64,000 nt of DNA. Origin: Enterococcus pallens ATCC BAA-351 (GTDB lineage Bacteria > Bacillota > Bacilli > Lactobacillales > Enterococcaceae). Below, piece after piece: positions 1 to 11,507 of the stretch. The stretch is taken from NCBI RefSeq assembly GCF_000407485.1, contig NZ_ASWD01000006.1:124001-188000 (forward strand), read 5' to 3'. Each line of letters starts with the position of its first letter. Within the stretch, counting starts at the first letter, position 1. Both the position numbers and the translations under genes were made by a program. Under the pieces are notes generated by a model. It was not told the origin of the DNA, ran no database searches, and worked only from the letters and a program-made list of their open reading frames with translations.

Positions 1-643
1 TTCGCGAAGCAAAGAATCGTAAATGCGTCGTGAAACGATAAAAGTAGACCGAGTCTTCTTCAAACTGAACCTTAAAATAATAGCTGGTAATTTGGATAAT
101 CTCTTGCATCAGTTCGGTTAGTTCATAAACATTTTCATTGTCCGCTTCGGTTTGAGCATTCACTAGGTGCAAGGCAATGTTGCCGGCTTCGTCTTCACCT
201 AAATCAATCCGATATTTCTTTTCAATCTTAGCAACCGCTTTCTTACCAATTGCAAACTCTTCTGGGAAAAAACGCTTAATATCCCACAACAGCAAGTTGC
301 GCAGGCGAACGCCTGATTTTACCCGTTGAATTGCTGAATACAAGTGATCAGTAATCGAAATATAAAGTAAATCGCTCAATGGATCTTTTAAAACCTTTTT
401 TGCATCTTCAATAATGTCATTGGCCAATTCTAAATAAGTTACCGGAACGTCTTCCAATAATTCTTGCAGCTTTTGAGATAATTCATTGTTCGCTAAACGA
501 TATTTCTTATCAATACATTCCTCTGAAATCTCATCCCCCACTTTTTTTTGAAAGGCTAGACCCCGGCCCATTACCACAATTTCGTTATTTTTAGAATCTG
601 TGGCAATTACAACGTTGTTATTCAAGATCTTCTGGATCTGCAT
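1..643 (-). CDS. licT: LicT/BglG-family transcriptional antiterminator, 3' end outside window
   Basis: The reading frame starts at ATG 641-643 behind a GGGGG ribosome site and runs off the left edge, giving about 214 residues. The first ~55 residues (MQIQKILNNNVVIATD..., then VMGRGLAFQKK) match the CAT RNA-binding domain, and what follows is the first PRD domain, with HLYSAIQR and an HLVNAQ segment carrying candidate regulatory histidines. Proteins of this family bind a RAT hairpin in nascent RNA and prevent termination upstream of beta-glucoside PTS genes; PTS-dependent phosphorylation of PRD histidines controls them. A RAT-like leader lies upstream (793-872), so autoregulation is likely. 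The PTS/glycosidase genes it would serve are not in the window. Confidence 0.9.
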   Translation of the reverse strand, partial: MQIQKILNNNVVIATDSKNNEIVVMGRGLAFQKKVGDEISEECIDKKYRLANNELSQKLQELLEDVPVTYLELANDIIEDAKKVLKDPLSDLLYISITDHLYSAIQRVKSGVRLRNLLLWDIKRFFPEEFAIGKKAVAKIEKKYRIDLGEDEAGNIALHLVNAQTEADNENVYELTELMQEIIQITSYYFKVQFEEDSVYFYRFTTHLRFFASR

Positions 644-792
644 GTAAAGCTTCCCCCGTTCTACGCTGTACGTTGCAGAGAAATTTAGCAGCTTCTAAAT
701 TTTTCTCTCACTAAAATGATAGAGTTTTAAGTAATTGCTGTCAATCTGATTTCCGATAACCAGTGTTCTTTTTTCACCTCCTGGAGAACAAC

Positions 793-872
793 AAAAAAAC
801 CCAATGAGCGTACGACAAATAAACTTTGTCTTACGTCATCAGGTTTAGCTTGTATTTAAACAATCACTATCC
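793..872 (-). promoter_or_regulatory. RAT antiterminator element overlapping a rho-independent terminator
   Basis: On the minus strand, a GGATAGTGATTG...CAAGCTAAACC segment (841-872) matches the LicT-type RAT consensus. It is followed by, and overlaps by a few bases with, a long imperfect hairpin (arms around GACAAA/TTTGTC, 800-842) and seven U residues. This is the classic mutually exclusive antiterminator/terminator arrangement, placed about 150 nt before the licT start. The match to consensus is by eye. Confidence 0.8.
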
Positions 873-898
873 ATCAGTGGTCTATTTAATTCATATTT

Positions 899-927
899 AT
901 CTTAGCAAAGGAAGAAAACGCTGTCAA
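899..927 (-). promoter_or_regulatory. SigA promoter of the licT leader
   Basis: Minus strand TTGACA (922-927), a 17-bp spacer and TAAGAT (899-904). Transcription would start about 20 nt before the RAT element. Confidence 0.7.
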
Positions 928-1004
928 CAACTTTTTGAAAAAATTTTTTTCTGATGTTTTGCTAACGAAGAACAATGATACCGCTCAAACCCTTTCAGAT
1001 AGAG

Positions 1005-1039
1005 AAAAAAGGCTTAAAATCGTAGAGATTTCAAGCCTT
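1005..1039 (-). terminator. Terminator after metG
   Basis: Minus strand hairpin AAGGCTTGAAAT/GATTTTAAGCCTT followed by TTTTTTCT, 12 nt after the metG stop. Confidence 0.85.
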
Positions 1040-1050
1040 CTTGATTTCTA

Positions 1051-3093
<2,043 letters not shown>

Positions 3094-3095
3094 CT

Positions 3096-3104
3096 AGTAT
3101 ACCA
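3096..3104 (-). promoter_or_regulatory. Likely metG promoter (extended -10)
   Basis: Minus strand TGGTATACT gives an extended -10 (TGN-TATACT) about 36 nt before the metG start. No good -35 hexamer is seen. The 3061-3383 gap holds only this and the terminator of the toxin operon at 3310-3352. Confidence 0.5.
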
Positions 3105-3309
3105 CAATTTCTATTTACAGTAGGAGGTTTTTACTGTTACAAAATGGACCTTTGGAAGACTTTGAGGCTTAAAATTGTCAAGCTCTTGATTAGCTATAGA
3201 ATCGGACTTAAGATTTTCGGAACTTATTCCAGCTTTTCCTCATTCATTTTAAACAAAATGAAAAATACTCGTTAAACTAGTATAAAGAAGGAACATTCAG
3301 AATAACAAA

Positions 3310-3352
3310 GAAACTATCTTCCCATCTCGGATATAGAGAAGACAGTTTTTGT
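3310..3352 (-). terminator. Terminator after the toxin-antitoxin operon
   Basis: Arms AAACTATCTTC and GAAGACAGTTT (one mismatch) flank a 20-nt loop. T-rich tails are present on both sides, so it could work in both directions. Confidence 0.55.
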
Positions 3353-3383
3353 TCACTAATATCAGGAAAATTTCGTTTGCCCT

Positions 3384-3722
3384 TTATCCTCTGCTAAATA
3401 GCATTGATTCTAACCGACATAAATCATCGTCGCTCAACACACCAATTTTCTTCCCAATAATTCCTTTCTTATCTTTAGGAATTTCATTGACAGTGTCAAT
3501 ATCGATCCATGATTTCTTTCTAAGTCCAGCTTGTTCCCAATCTCTGATTTCAACATACTGTTGCTTTATCTTTTCTGACTTCGTCTGGTATTTTGATGCT
3601 ATTGAGAAAAAGTGAACCGTCTGATCATCCTCTTGAATAATGTATACGGGTCTCCGTTTTCCATTTACATCATTGGTGAAGGCGACATAAACGGTAGCAA
3701 TGTCACTTTTATTCATCTTCAT
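3384..3722 (-). CDS. PemK/MazF-like type II toxin
   Basis: This 112-residue protein has an N-terminal SH3-like barrel of the PemK/MazF class: a strand with IATVYVAF, then KRRPVYIIQ and VHFFSIAS. Members are usually ribosome-independent endoribonucleases that cut mRNA. It overlaps the upstream antitoxin by 14 nt, the usual antitoxin-first order with translational coupling. Family assignment is by pattern recognition; the target site is not predictable from this sequence. Confidence 0.75.
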   Translation of the reverse strand: MKMNKSDIATVYVAFTNDVNGKRRPVYIIQEDDQTVHFFSIASKYQTKSEKIKQQYVEIRDWEQAGLRKKSWIDIDTVNEIPKDKKGIIGKKIGVLSDDDLCRLESMLFSRG

Positions 3723-3969
3723 TGAACCACTCAGTGATTTTTTCGTCAGTATCTAACCGTCTAACTGGCAAATCTTCAGATAATCTTTGAACGCTTAGCG
3801 CACGTTTATTGCGCTCGGATAGCTCAATCGAAAATGGAATCTTTCCTTGCTCTACTATCTGTTTATAAAATACCGTTATTGCCGTTTTAGGTGTTAACCC
3901 TAACTCATCAATCAACTTCTCAGCATCATGCTTCAAATCATCATCAATGGAAATTTGTAACTTAGCGAT
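3709..3969 (-). CDS. RelB/DinJ-like antitoxin with unusual ATC start
   Basis: Starting at ATC 3967-3969, the frame reads (M)AKLQISIDDDLKHDAEKL followed by ELGLTPKTAITVF, the typical N-terminus of a RelB/DinJ ribbon-helix-helix antitoxin (86 residues in all). AAGGAG lies 9 nt upstream of the ATC, so this is where an ATG would be expected. The next usable codon is TTG at 3936, which would remove the DNA-contacting beta strand. The protein should neutralise the adjacent toxin and repress the operon. The odd start may mean weak expression, a sequence error or a true non-AUG start. Confidence 0.75.
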   Translation of the reverse strand: MAKLQISIDDDLKHDAEKLIDELGLTPKTAITVFYKQIVEQGKIPFSIELSERNKRALSVQRLSEDLPVRRLDTDEKITEWFNEDE

Positions 3970-4045
3970 CTTTATCCACTCCTTTTATTGTCTTTATCAT
4001 ACCGCAAAAGGAGTATCATATTAGTATTTATTAACTATTTTTATA

Positions 4046-4070
4046 CTCCTGCTATTTTGATAGCTAGGAG
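4046..4070 (-). terminator. Possible terminator after the malic enzyme gene
   Basis: Hairpin ACTCCTAGCTAT/ATAGCAGGAGT 15 nt after the stop, without a good U tract. A second AGGAGTAT/ATACTCCT pair (4009-4016, 4043-4050) overlaps the toxin-antitoxin promoter region and could instead be an operator. Confidence 0.35.
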
Positions 4071-4084
4071 TCTTGTGGTTGTAT

Positions 4085-5254
4085 TTACCGTATTACACCA
4101 TCTTTAACAGCCGCCTCTGCTACCTTAAGCGTGATCGCTTCTACTACTTGTTTGTCAAAAACCGATGGAATGATGAAATCACTGGTTAAACGACTCTCAT
4201 CAATCGAGTCAGCAATGGCATGAGCTGCAGCTAACTGCATGTTTGGCGTAATCTTTTTCGCCTCGGCTGTAAAGGCTCCCCGGAAAATTCCTGGAAAGGC
4301 TAGGACATTGTTGATTTGATTTGGAAAATCAGAACGGCCAGTCCCGACTATGGCTGCTCCGCCAGCTAAGGCCTCATCATAGGTAATCTCTGGATCAGGA
4401 TTAGCCATTGAAAAGATGATGCTGCCTTGATTCATGGAAGCCACCATTTCTTTCGTAACTAAGTTAGGGGCAGAAACTCCGATAAAAACATCCGCTCCCT
4501 CAAACGCTTCAGCCATCGTTCCGGTGAAATTCTTTGGCTGAATCAATGCTAAAATCTCTTCTTCTACAAAGGTGGCATCGGTCATTCCTTCATGTAAGGC
4601 ACCAAATTTATTGAAGGCGGTAATGTGTTTGATCCCGAAGTGTACCAGCATATGGATAATTGCACTGCCCGCAGCCCCAGTCCCTGAAACCACTACCTTT
4701 AAATTTTCGGGTTGTTTCTTAACTAGCTTCAATGCATTAATTAGCGCTGCCGTTACAGTTACTGCTGTTCCATGCTGATCATCGTGGAAAACAGGGATAT
4801 CCAAGGCTTCGATTAGTGCCCGTTCAATTTCGACACAGCGGGGTGCGCTAATATCTTCCAAATTAATGCCCCCAAAGGTTGGTGCCAATGCTTTAACAAT
4901 TTGAATAATCTCTTGCGGATCTTTGGTGTCCAAACAAATGGGCACTGCATCAATATCTGCGAATTCCTTAAATAGTAAAGCTTTGCCTTCCATTACTGGC
5001 AAGGCGGCCTCTGGTCCAATATCTCCTAAGCCTAAAACAGCTGTCCCATCAGTAACTACTGCGACTGTATTACCTTTCCAAGTATAATCGTAGGCTTTAC
5101 TGACATCCTTTTGTATCTCCCGACAAGGCTCAGCCACACCAGGTGTATACGCTAGAGATAAGTCGTGACGATCCACTACTTTGGCCTTGGCAGCCACACC
5201 AATTTTTCCTCGCCATTTTTTATGGACTTCTAAGGCTTCTTCATAAATGTTCAT
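4085..5254 (-). CDS. NAD-dependent malic enzyme (malate to pyruvate and CO2)
   Basis: This 389-residue protein belongs to the short bacterial malic enzyme family. [15 protein letters not shown] (about residues 37-51), [18 protein letters not shown] and [11 protein letters not shown] are the substrate and metal-binding blocks; [12 protein letters not shown] is the Rossmann NAD(P)-binding loop. ATG 5254 is chosen because AGGAG precedes it and it overlaps the fumarase stop as ATGA. With fumarase upstream it would make malate from fumarate and decarboxylate it. Whether NAD or NADP is preferred is not clear from the sequence. Confidence 0.92.
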   Translation of the reverse strand: MNIYEEALEVHKKWRGKIGVAAKAKVVDRHDLSLAYTPGVAEPCREIQKDVSKAYDYTWKGNTVAVVTDGTAVLGLGDIGPEAALPVMEGKALLFKEFADIDAVPICLDTKDPQEIIQIVKALAPTFGGINLEDISAPRCVEIERALIEALDIPVFHDDQHGTAVTVTAALINALKLVKKQPENLKVVVSGTGAAGSAIIHMLVHFGIKHITAFNKFGALHEGMTDATFVEEEILALIQPKNFTGTMAEAFEGADVFIGVSAPNLVTKEMVASMNQGSIIFSMANPDPEITYDEALAGGAAIVGTGRSDFPNQINNVLAFPGIFRGAFTAEAKKITPNMQLAAAHAIADSIDESRLTSDFIIPSVFDKQVVEAITLKVAEAAVKDGVIR

Positions 5255-6621
5255 CTGTTTTCTCCTATCATTTTTTCCGGGCGTACCCACTGATCGTATT
5301 CTTCCTCTGTCACGTAACCAAGAGTCAGAGCGGCCTCTTTTAAAGTTGTTCCTTCGTTAAAGGCCTTTTTAGCAATCTCTGCTCCTTTATCGTAACCAAT
5401 GTGACTGTTCAAAGCTGTTACCAGCATAAGTGAACGGGACAATAATTCAGCCATTCGTTCCTTATTGACGGTGATTCCCACTAAGCAGTGCTCGGTGAAA
5501 GATTCCAGGGCATCTCCTAATAAACGAATACTTTGCAGCAGATCAAAAACAATCACTGGCAGATAAACATTTAATTCGAAGTTTCCCTGCGAAGCTGCGA
5601 TCCCAATTGCCGCATCATTGCCCATAACCTGTACCGCAACCATTGACAATGCTTCACACTGGGTTGGGTTTACTTTACCTGGCATAATGGAGCTTCCGGG
5701 TTCGTTGGCAGGAATGGAAATCTCACCTAACCCGCTGCGAGGACCGCTAGCCAACCAGCGAACATCGTTAGCCATCTTCAGGCAATTTGCTGCCAGTGCC
5801 TTCAATGCACCACTGACAAATACGACCGCATCCCGATTCGCTAAAGCATGGAATTTATTTTCTTCACCGATAAAATGAATCCCCGTTTCTCCATGCAATG
5901 CTTCTAAAAAAGCTTCTTCATAAGCTGATGAAGCATTTAACCCAGTTCCGACGGCGGTTCCGCCAATCGCCAGCTGCTTTAATTCAGCTAGACTTTCAAT
6001 CAGCATCTTGCGGTTACGTTCTAAGCCTACCCGCCAGCCGCTGATTTCCTGGGCAAAGGTAACTGGTGTCGCATCCTGCAAATGGGTGCGGCCTATTTTG
6101 ATCACCTCGCGATTGGCTTCTTCTAGTTCTTTTAGCGCCGCTACGGTTTTTTCAATCATTGGCAGCAATTTTTTCTCTATCGCTAAGGTACCTGCCACAT
6201 GAATTGCGGTAGGAAAGACATCGTTGGAGCTTTGTGACATATTGACATCGTCATTAGGATGGACCTTCAACGTACTGTCACTAGCTAGATGGGCAATTAC
6301 TTCGTTGGCATTCATATTGCTTTGTGTGCCGCTGCCGGTCTGCCAAACAACTAACGGAAAAGCATCCCAGCGCTGTTCTTTTAATAGCTGATCAGCGGCT
6401 GACTTAATCGCTTCAGCTTTTTCATTGGATAATTTACCTGTTACTTGGTTGGCTGCTGCCGCAGTTTTTTTGACTAATACCAGCGCCTCTAGTAATTCCG
6501 GCGGCATCTTTTCGCCCCCAATTTTAAAATTTTGACGGCTGCGCTCAGTTTGAGCTCCCCATAAGGCATCTATTGGTACTTCAATTTCTCCCATCGAGTC
6601 TCGTTCTATTCTCGTCTGCAT
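5251..6621 (-). CDS. fumC: Class II fumarate hydratase
   Basis: This 456-residue protein converts fumarate and L-malate reversibly. The family signature [15 protein letters not shown] is present, as are [14 protein letters not shown] and [13 protein letters not shown], which form the shared tetrameric active site. ATG 6621 ([11 protein letters not shown]) is preferred because AAAGGAG lies 7 nt upstream. It is translationally coupled to the malic enzyme (4-nt overlap), so the pair forms a fumarate-to-pyruvate module. Confidence 0.95.
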   Translation of the reverse strand: MQTRIERDSMGEIEVPIDALWGAQTERSRQNFKIGGEKMPPELLEALVLVKKTAAAANQVTGKLSNEKAEAIKSAADQLLKEQRWDAFPLVVWQTGSGTQSNMNANEVIAHLASDSTLKVHPNDDVNMSQSSNDVFPTAIHVAGTLAIEKKLLPMIEKTVAALKELEEANREVIKIGRTHLQDATPVTFAQEISGWRVGLERNRKMLIESLAELKQLAIGGTAVGTGLNASSAYEEAFLEALHGETGIHFIGEENKFHALANRDAVVFVSGALKALAANCLKMANDVRWLASGPRSGLGEISIPANEPGSSIMPGKVNPTQCEALSMVAVQVMGNDAAIGIAASQGNFELNVYLPVIVFDLLQSIRLLGDALESFTEHCLVGITVNKERMAELLSRSLMLVTALNSHIGYDKGAEIAKKAFNEGTTLKEAALTLGYVTEEEYDQWVRPEKMIGENR

Positions 6622-6685
6622 AGCATTGCTCCTTTGACTTTTTTTCAATTATCACCTATTTTGGGCCTTTTTGGTAGTTTTCCTT

Positions 6686-6723
6686 AAAAAAAAGACCCGA
6701 AACCTTTGGGAAAGTTCGGGTCT
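6686..6723 (-). terminator. Terminator after the nucleotidase gene
   Basis: Minus strand AGACCCGAAC...GTTTCGGGTCT hairpin followed by eight U residues. It lies between the nucleotidase stop (6809) and fumC, and fits termination of the former. Confidence 0.85.
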
Positions 6724-6808
6724 AGACTGCTTAAAAATATTTTTGAATTACTTTGCTAGAAATACTTCATGTTTATCCAAAAATTGATCTTCTCTCTTTA
6801 CTTTGTTT

Positions 6809-9800
6809 CTACGATGCTTTTCTCCGGTTGTACCAAACCCATGTACCTGCTGATCCAGCCACAAGCAATAGGCCAGCAAATCCATACGTAGCCACCTTTT
6901 CACCCGTACTTGGGTATTGCTTCTTAGTGCTGACTGGTTGAGCAGTGTGAGTGATCACACCGGTTTGATTCCCTTTGCCGTCTGTTCCGGTTTTTCCATC
7001 CGTCCCGGTTCCATCTTTTCCTTTGTCTCCCTGGTCGCCTTTATCACCTTTTTGACCGTCCTTGCCGTTTTCACCATCTTTGCCATCTTCACCGTCTTTG
7101 CCTGGCTCTGGTGCTGGCTTGTTCATTTCATTAAATTTGGCTTCAGACATCGGAATAATCCGGTCTTGGGACAATTCAACCTGATAATCGTTTAGATCAA
7201 CATTGTTGGCATCCAGTGCTCTTAATTTCGTTGCACTTTGCAGATAATCAATTAGGACACTATCTAAAGAAGGTCCTTCTTCTCGGGAGCCGCCTAACAT
7301 GTCATAGCCATCCCCACCTGCCGCAAGGAAATCATTGGTTGCCAGATTGTAAGTCTTATTAGCATCAAGCTTCTCAAACTCTTGCGTTTTGCGGTTGTAG
7401 ATTTCAATTTGTAAGACACGTTCACCAACTTTATCTTCAGTTGAACCGCGCTTATTGGAATCGTAGTAGAACTTCACTGATTTTGAGATATGCAGGAAGC
7501 CGCCATTCGCACCTAGTAATGGTTGACCTTCTTCATCCGTGAGAACATTTCCATCCGCATCCTTTTGTGCTTCCGAACGAACAGAGTATTCAAACATTTC
7601 TTTAATTTGCGAGCCTTTTACTTTAATTTGAGAAATACTGTTGCCAAAAGGTAGAACGGCAATAATATGTCCTCGAGTAATTGGACCGGCTTCAATATTC
7701 TCGCGGATTCCGCCGCCGTTCATCATGGCAAAATCAGTCGGTTCGCTAAAGCCTTCTTGGCCGTAAGCCCACATTGCATCACCAATTAAATTCCCTAAGT
7801 TGGTTTCACGGGTACGAACATTTTCCCGTTGTCCATTAAAGAAAATAGTATTATTTGGAATCAACACTTCGCTATTTGCGACATCGAATTCATCTTTAGC
7901 TGCTTGGACTAATGCCGCAATAGCAGCATTTGGTTCATAAGCACTTAAGCTGGCATAAGGATGCAAAACAGCAGTGCTTTCTTCAGGATCTGCTACATCG
8001 ACTGTTACTTCCCCTACATTGTTCAAATAATTCCCAGTTTGCGCATAAAGCACCTTGCCAAAGCGTTGCTCACTTTCGGTGTGGGAGTGGCCGTCTAAAA
8101 AGACAATGTTTTTATCTGTATAGGCCTTGTCCAACTCTTTTGCGACATAATCGCCCCGCCATTCGGTTGGAGTAGTTTCATCGATCCCTAAATGTCCTGC
8201 TACTACATAAACATCGATTTGTTGATCCTTCAAACGCTCGATTTCTGCTTTAACTGTTTTTAACGGATCTTCAAAGGTTACCCCTTCAACATTTTTCGGG
8301 TGAGTTTTCACCGCGGTCTCTGGAGTGGTTAACCCGATAATCGCAAATTTTTGACCATTTCTTTCAACCACTGTTGAAGCTTCGAAAGCAGGCTTGCCAT
8401 CTTTAAAAGTGTTCGCTGAAAGGATTGGAAAATTCAACAAATCCTTGTATTCCATTGCTACATCATAACCAAAATCAAATTCATGGTTTCCGACTACCAT
8501 CGCATCATAGCCGACCTCATTCAGAACCTTCGCCATCTGACGACCTTCCGAATAATTAGAAATCGGCAGCCCTTGGAACACGTCACCGACATCAATCGTT
8601 AAGGTTGGAGCCAGCGCCTCTTTAACTGTTTTCAACTTCGCCATTCCTAGAGTATTGTTTCCAGCATTTTCCTCCAGACGACCATGTACATCATTGGTGT
8701 GCATGATTGTCACTGGTTGAGAAGAACCCTCTGCTTCCAGTGCTGCACGAATATCTGCTTTAGTAATTGGTACGACATTTGGTGTACGTCCGTCAGCAGA
8801 TGGCTTAATGGTAAGTTTGCCTTCATCGACCAATCGTTTCGCTAAATCACGCCATTTTTGATCAAAGTTTGTACCTACAACTTCCCAGTTGTCTTCTAAT
8901 TCCTTGGCTGGATCAATGGTTCCTTTTTTAGTGATATATTCGACAATTAACCCTCGTAAGGTTTGCGGATCTGTATTCATGACCAAACTATCTGGTGCCA
9001 AAATACCTGACTCAACTAAACCTTCGTAACGATAATTGTTAATCGCAATCGTAAATTCTTTGGCTGGATCAACTGGTTGCCCACCGATAGTTGCCGTAAC
9101 TCGTTCACCTACTGGTTTAGACACATCAATTGTATAATCAACACCTGAGAACATATCGTAATTGTATACCCGAATTTCTGGGTTAAAACTCAAGGTAACA
9201 TCTGACGGTTTTGGAGTATTGTAATAAGCAGCCTGATTCTCCATATACTTCAACAGATTTTCACCAGTGATTTTAGCTTTTACTAATGTATTAGGATATT
9301 TGTAAATATCAAAGACATTGGAATAGGTAAGATCTCCTGCTGGTAGTTTGCTGTCTGCTTTAAATAAAGCTGAAGCGGATAGATCAGCACCTGTAACTGA
9401 ACGCTGAACATTGTTGATTAACGAAATCATTGCCGTTGGCTGCAGCTGAGCTTCCGGAATCCCTTTGATTTCTTCTTTTGGCAAGAAATCGCCGCTAGCT
9501 TTGCCGATTACAGCATCAATAAAGTCTTTGGTCTTGTTGTGATATTCTTCCGTTTCAGCTTTTAATTGACTATCGGCCGGATACTTGGTGGTATCAACAA
9601 TTTGAGCAGCCGAGTTTTTAACTACCCATTGCTCCTCTTCTTTTGCGACATCTAAATCAATTTGCATCATTTGCGTGCCAGTATCTTTAGGTCCGGCAAT
9701 TGGAATCTGTTTGCCGTCTACTCCTGTTACTGTTTCAGCAAATGACCGATGATCGTGTCCCAACAAATAGGCATCGATTCCTTGAACGTTGTTGATGACT

Positions 9801-9974
9801 GTATCTGCAGCTGCAGCTGGATCAGCATCCTGTCTTCCCGCGTGGATCGAAGCTACGATAACATCGGCTCCTTTTCCTTTTAACTCTTGAACCGCCTTCT
9901 CAGCGCCATCCTTTAACGCGGTAAATTCTAGACTAGCGACCTTATCTCCATCCCACTTCGGTATATGGGGAGTG
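6809..9974 (-). pseudogene. 3' part of cell-wall 5'-nucleotidase/cyclic-nucleotide phosphodiesterase, cut by prophage
   Basis: The open frame runs from the attL core (first complete codons ACT CCC CAT ATA, giving TPHIPKWDGDKV) to the stop at 6809. Internal ATG 9766 would give 985 residues. It contains the end of the first metallophosphatase domain (LLGHDHRSF), its 5'-nucleotidase C-terminal domain, then a complete second pair beginning HTNDVHGRL, with VGDVFQG, VVGNHEFDFG and DGHSHTE. Then come about a dozen Gly-X-Y collagen-like triplets (GKDGEDGKDGENGKDG...), a YPSTGE sortase motif, a hydrophobic span and an NRRKAS tail. The fragment lacks a signal peptide and an in-frame TAG lies upstream, so it should not be exported or functional in the lysogen. 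Intact relatives hydrolyse extracellular nucleotides and 2',3'-cyclic or cyclic-di-nucleotides. Confidence 0.9.
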
Positions 9975-9998
9975 GTGATGCTTATTACCTAATATTGT
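9975..9998. other. attL: 2-bp core plus phage arm
   Basis: Core GT at 9975-9976 (AC on the minus strand), 8 nt, then the 14-bp arm TTACCTAATATTGT (9985-9998). The same arm occurs inverted at 61329-61342, 8 nt from the matching core at 61351-61352. Reading both ends together gives a symmetric attP of 14+8+2+8+14 bp. Confidence 0.85.
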
Positions 9999-10037
9999 AA
10001 TTGAGCATTTTAGTATTAAATACGTTGAAAATATCCC

Positions 10038-10067
10038 TTTACAAACAAGAACGTACGTTTGTATAAT
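10038..10067 (+). promoter_or_regulatory. SOS-type promoter 1 with LexA box
   Basis: TTTACA (10038-10043), 18-bp spacer, TATAAT (10062-10067). The spacer ends in AGAACGTACGTTTG, which fits the Gram-positive LexA/DinR box (CGAAC-N4-GTTCG). The box abuts the -10, so LexA would block transcription of the gene at 10103. Confidence 0.75.
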
Positions 10068-10102
10068 TACTTTGTAAGGATTAATGATTAAGGAGGATTA
10101 AG

Positions 10103-10582
10103 ATGGTTCAAGTTTCATTGGACAAAGTAGGTGTTCTTTGCCGACAACGCGGAGAAAGTCTAGGCTCATTAGAACGAAAGTTAAATTTTAGTCCAGGCCA
10201 AATTAAACGATGGGGAATCGAAAATACAGATCCTACACTAGGCAATCTCGCAAAGCTTGCTGATGGATTAGGAGTAACAATAAACGATATTGGGATAGGT
10301 CAACGTAATAGCAGTAATAGTTTGGAAGAAAGGCAACTGTCTTTCTATCAAGAACTATACAAAACTTATCAGGCTTTTAAAGTACAAGAGTTAGAGAATC
10401 CATTGCAACTTGCGATTTCAAGTGTAGCTATTGGCAAGTATTTGGACTTAGATGAACATGAGGGCGTTATGATACCTGTTTGGAAACGTTTGTTAGATGT
10501 TGGTAAACGTGACCATGAGAGACAGTTGCTTAAAGAGGCAAAAAGATATGGTGCTCCACAAGCAAGACCAAAATACAAATAG
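10103..10582 (+). CDS. HTH (XRE-like) protein, SOS-controlled accessory gene
   Basis: This 159-residue protein has an N-terminal Xre/Cro-type helix-turn-helix over residues ~5-60 (LGSLERKLNFSPGQIKRW ... LGNLAKLADGLGVTINDI). The rest is helical and basic at the end (PQARPKYK) and matches no family I recognise. GGAGG lies 9 nt upstream of ATG. It is the first rightward gene after attL, under a LexA-box promoter, so it should be made during SOS induction, when the repressor is also cleaved. It could be a regulator of induction or a defence/host-takeover factor; the function is unknown. Confidence 0.7.
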   Translation: MVQVSLDKVGVLCRQRGESLGSLERKLNFSPGQIKRWGIENTDPTLGNLAKLADGLGVTINDIGIGQRNSSNSLEERQLSFYQELYKTYQAFKVQELENPLQLAISSVAIGKYLDLDEHEGVMIPVWKRLLDVGKRDHERQLLKEAKRYGAPQARPKYK

Positions 10583-10695
10583 TATTTCTTAGATTTTTTA
10601 TTTTACAAACATGCTATTACTTAAAATTGTTGCTATATTAACGCTATAAAACAACTATGCTAAATTATCTAGACTAATAATTAATGAATATTGCG

Positions 10696-10730
10696 AAAAG
10701 CGACCTCAGTTAGAGCGTCGCTTTTTATAT
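10696..10730 (+). terminator. Bidirectional terminator
   Basis: Hairpin AAAGCGAC/GTCGCTTTTT with T and A runs on either side. It separates the converging genes at 10103 (+) and 10725 (-). Confidence 0.75.
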
Positions 10731-10910
10731 TACACTTTCATCGTAAACATAAGTAACGTTACCCTTGTGTGCAGCGATTCCCCTGAAAAATTTTTTATCT
10801 TCCTGCTTCAACCAAGTTTCTCTCCACAAAAAGAAATTATCTTTACTTACCTCTATTTCCTTAATTTCTCCTACTCTTAATTTAACGATTTGTTCTTCAT
10901 AAGATTCCAT
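10725..10910 (-). CDS. Small hypothetical protein
   Basis: 61 residues from ATG 10910 (GAGG 8 nt upstream), mixed charge, no membrane span, no recognised domain. It is the only leftward gene in the left accessory region; its 5' end faces SOS promoter 2. Confidence 0.5.
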   Translation of the reverse strand: MESYEEQIVKLRVGEIKEIEVSKDNFFLWRETWLKQEDKKFFRGIAAHKGNVTYVYDESVI

Positions 10911-10960
10911 TTTCTTCACCTCGACACCGATTATATCAGAATTCTTAAAAAAGTGTTCGC

Positions 10961-10990
10961 TTTACAACAGAGAACGTTTGTTCGTATAAT
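10961..10990 (+). promoter_or_regulatory. SOS-type promoter 2 with LexA box
   Basis: TTTACA (10961-10966), 18 bp, TATAAT (10985-10990), with GAACGTTTGTTCG (10972-10984) abutting the -10. Geometry is identical to promoter 1 and the box is closer to consensus (GAAC-N4-GTTCG). It drives the genes at 11017-12057. Confidence 0.8.
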
Positions 10991-11016
10991 ATTAAAAAAA
11001 GATGAGGAGCGTTTCT

Positions 11017-11487
11017 ATGAATGATAAATTAACTGTTAAAAAACTGATTGAAGATTTAGAACTATTAGATCACCTTGAAAAAGCGAAAACTAACAGGACT
11101 AGTCATATCTGCTTAGATGAACATCCGATTTTTGGAAAACAAGAAAAGATAGATATTGAGAATGAATTAAATGAAATGTATCCTGAATACACTTTTGAAA
11201 TTATCCTTGTGATGAGCGGCTTCGGCCAAGACCTAAAAATTACAAACAAACAGGCAAAAGCTAAATATGACTCTATGGCAAAAACAAGAACCTATGGAGA
11301 GTTGCATGAACATCTGATTGAGAAATATGGTATCACAAAAGCTTCTTTTTTAAAGGAAAACCCGAATAAAAGGATTAATGATATTCAATTCAATGAAATT
11401 TTGGATTTTCAACTTAGTTTAGATAAGTTGGTCTCTTTTGCCTACGATAGAATGAATTCTTTAGGCAATGATGAAGAAATTAATTAG
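11017..11487 (+). CDS. SOS-controlled hypothetical protein
   Basis: 156 residues from ATG 11017, set by GAGGAG 9 nt upstream. Soluble, mostly helical, lysine/glutamate-rich (KLIEDLELLDHLEKAK at the N-terminus), with no recognised motif. It is the first gene of a three-gene rightward set with short gaps (20 and 16 nt). LexA-box control suggests a role during prophage induction or DNA damage. Confidence 0.65.
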   Translation: MNDKLTVKKLIEDLELLDHLEKAKTNRTSHICLDEHPIFGKQEKIDIENELNEMYPEYTFEIILVMSGFGQDLKITNKQAKAKYDSMAKTRTYGELHEHLIEKYGITKASFLKENPNKRINDIQFNEILDFQLSLDKLVSFAYDRMNSLGNDEEIN

Positions 11488-11507
11488 GACATTTTAGGAG
11501 TGCTCAA

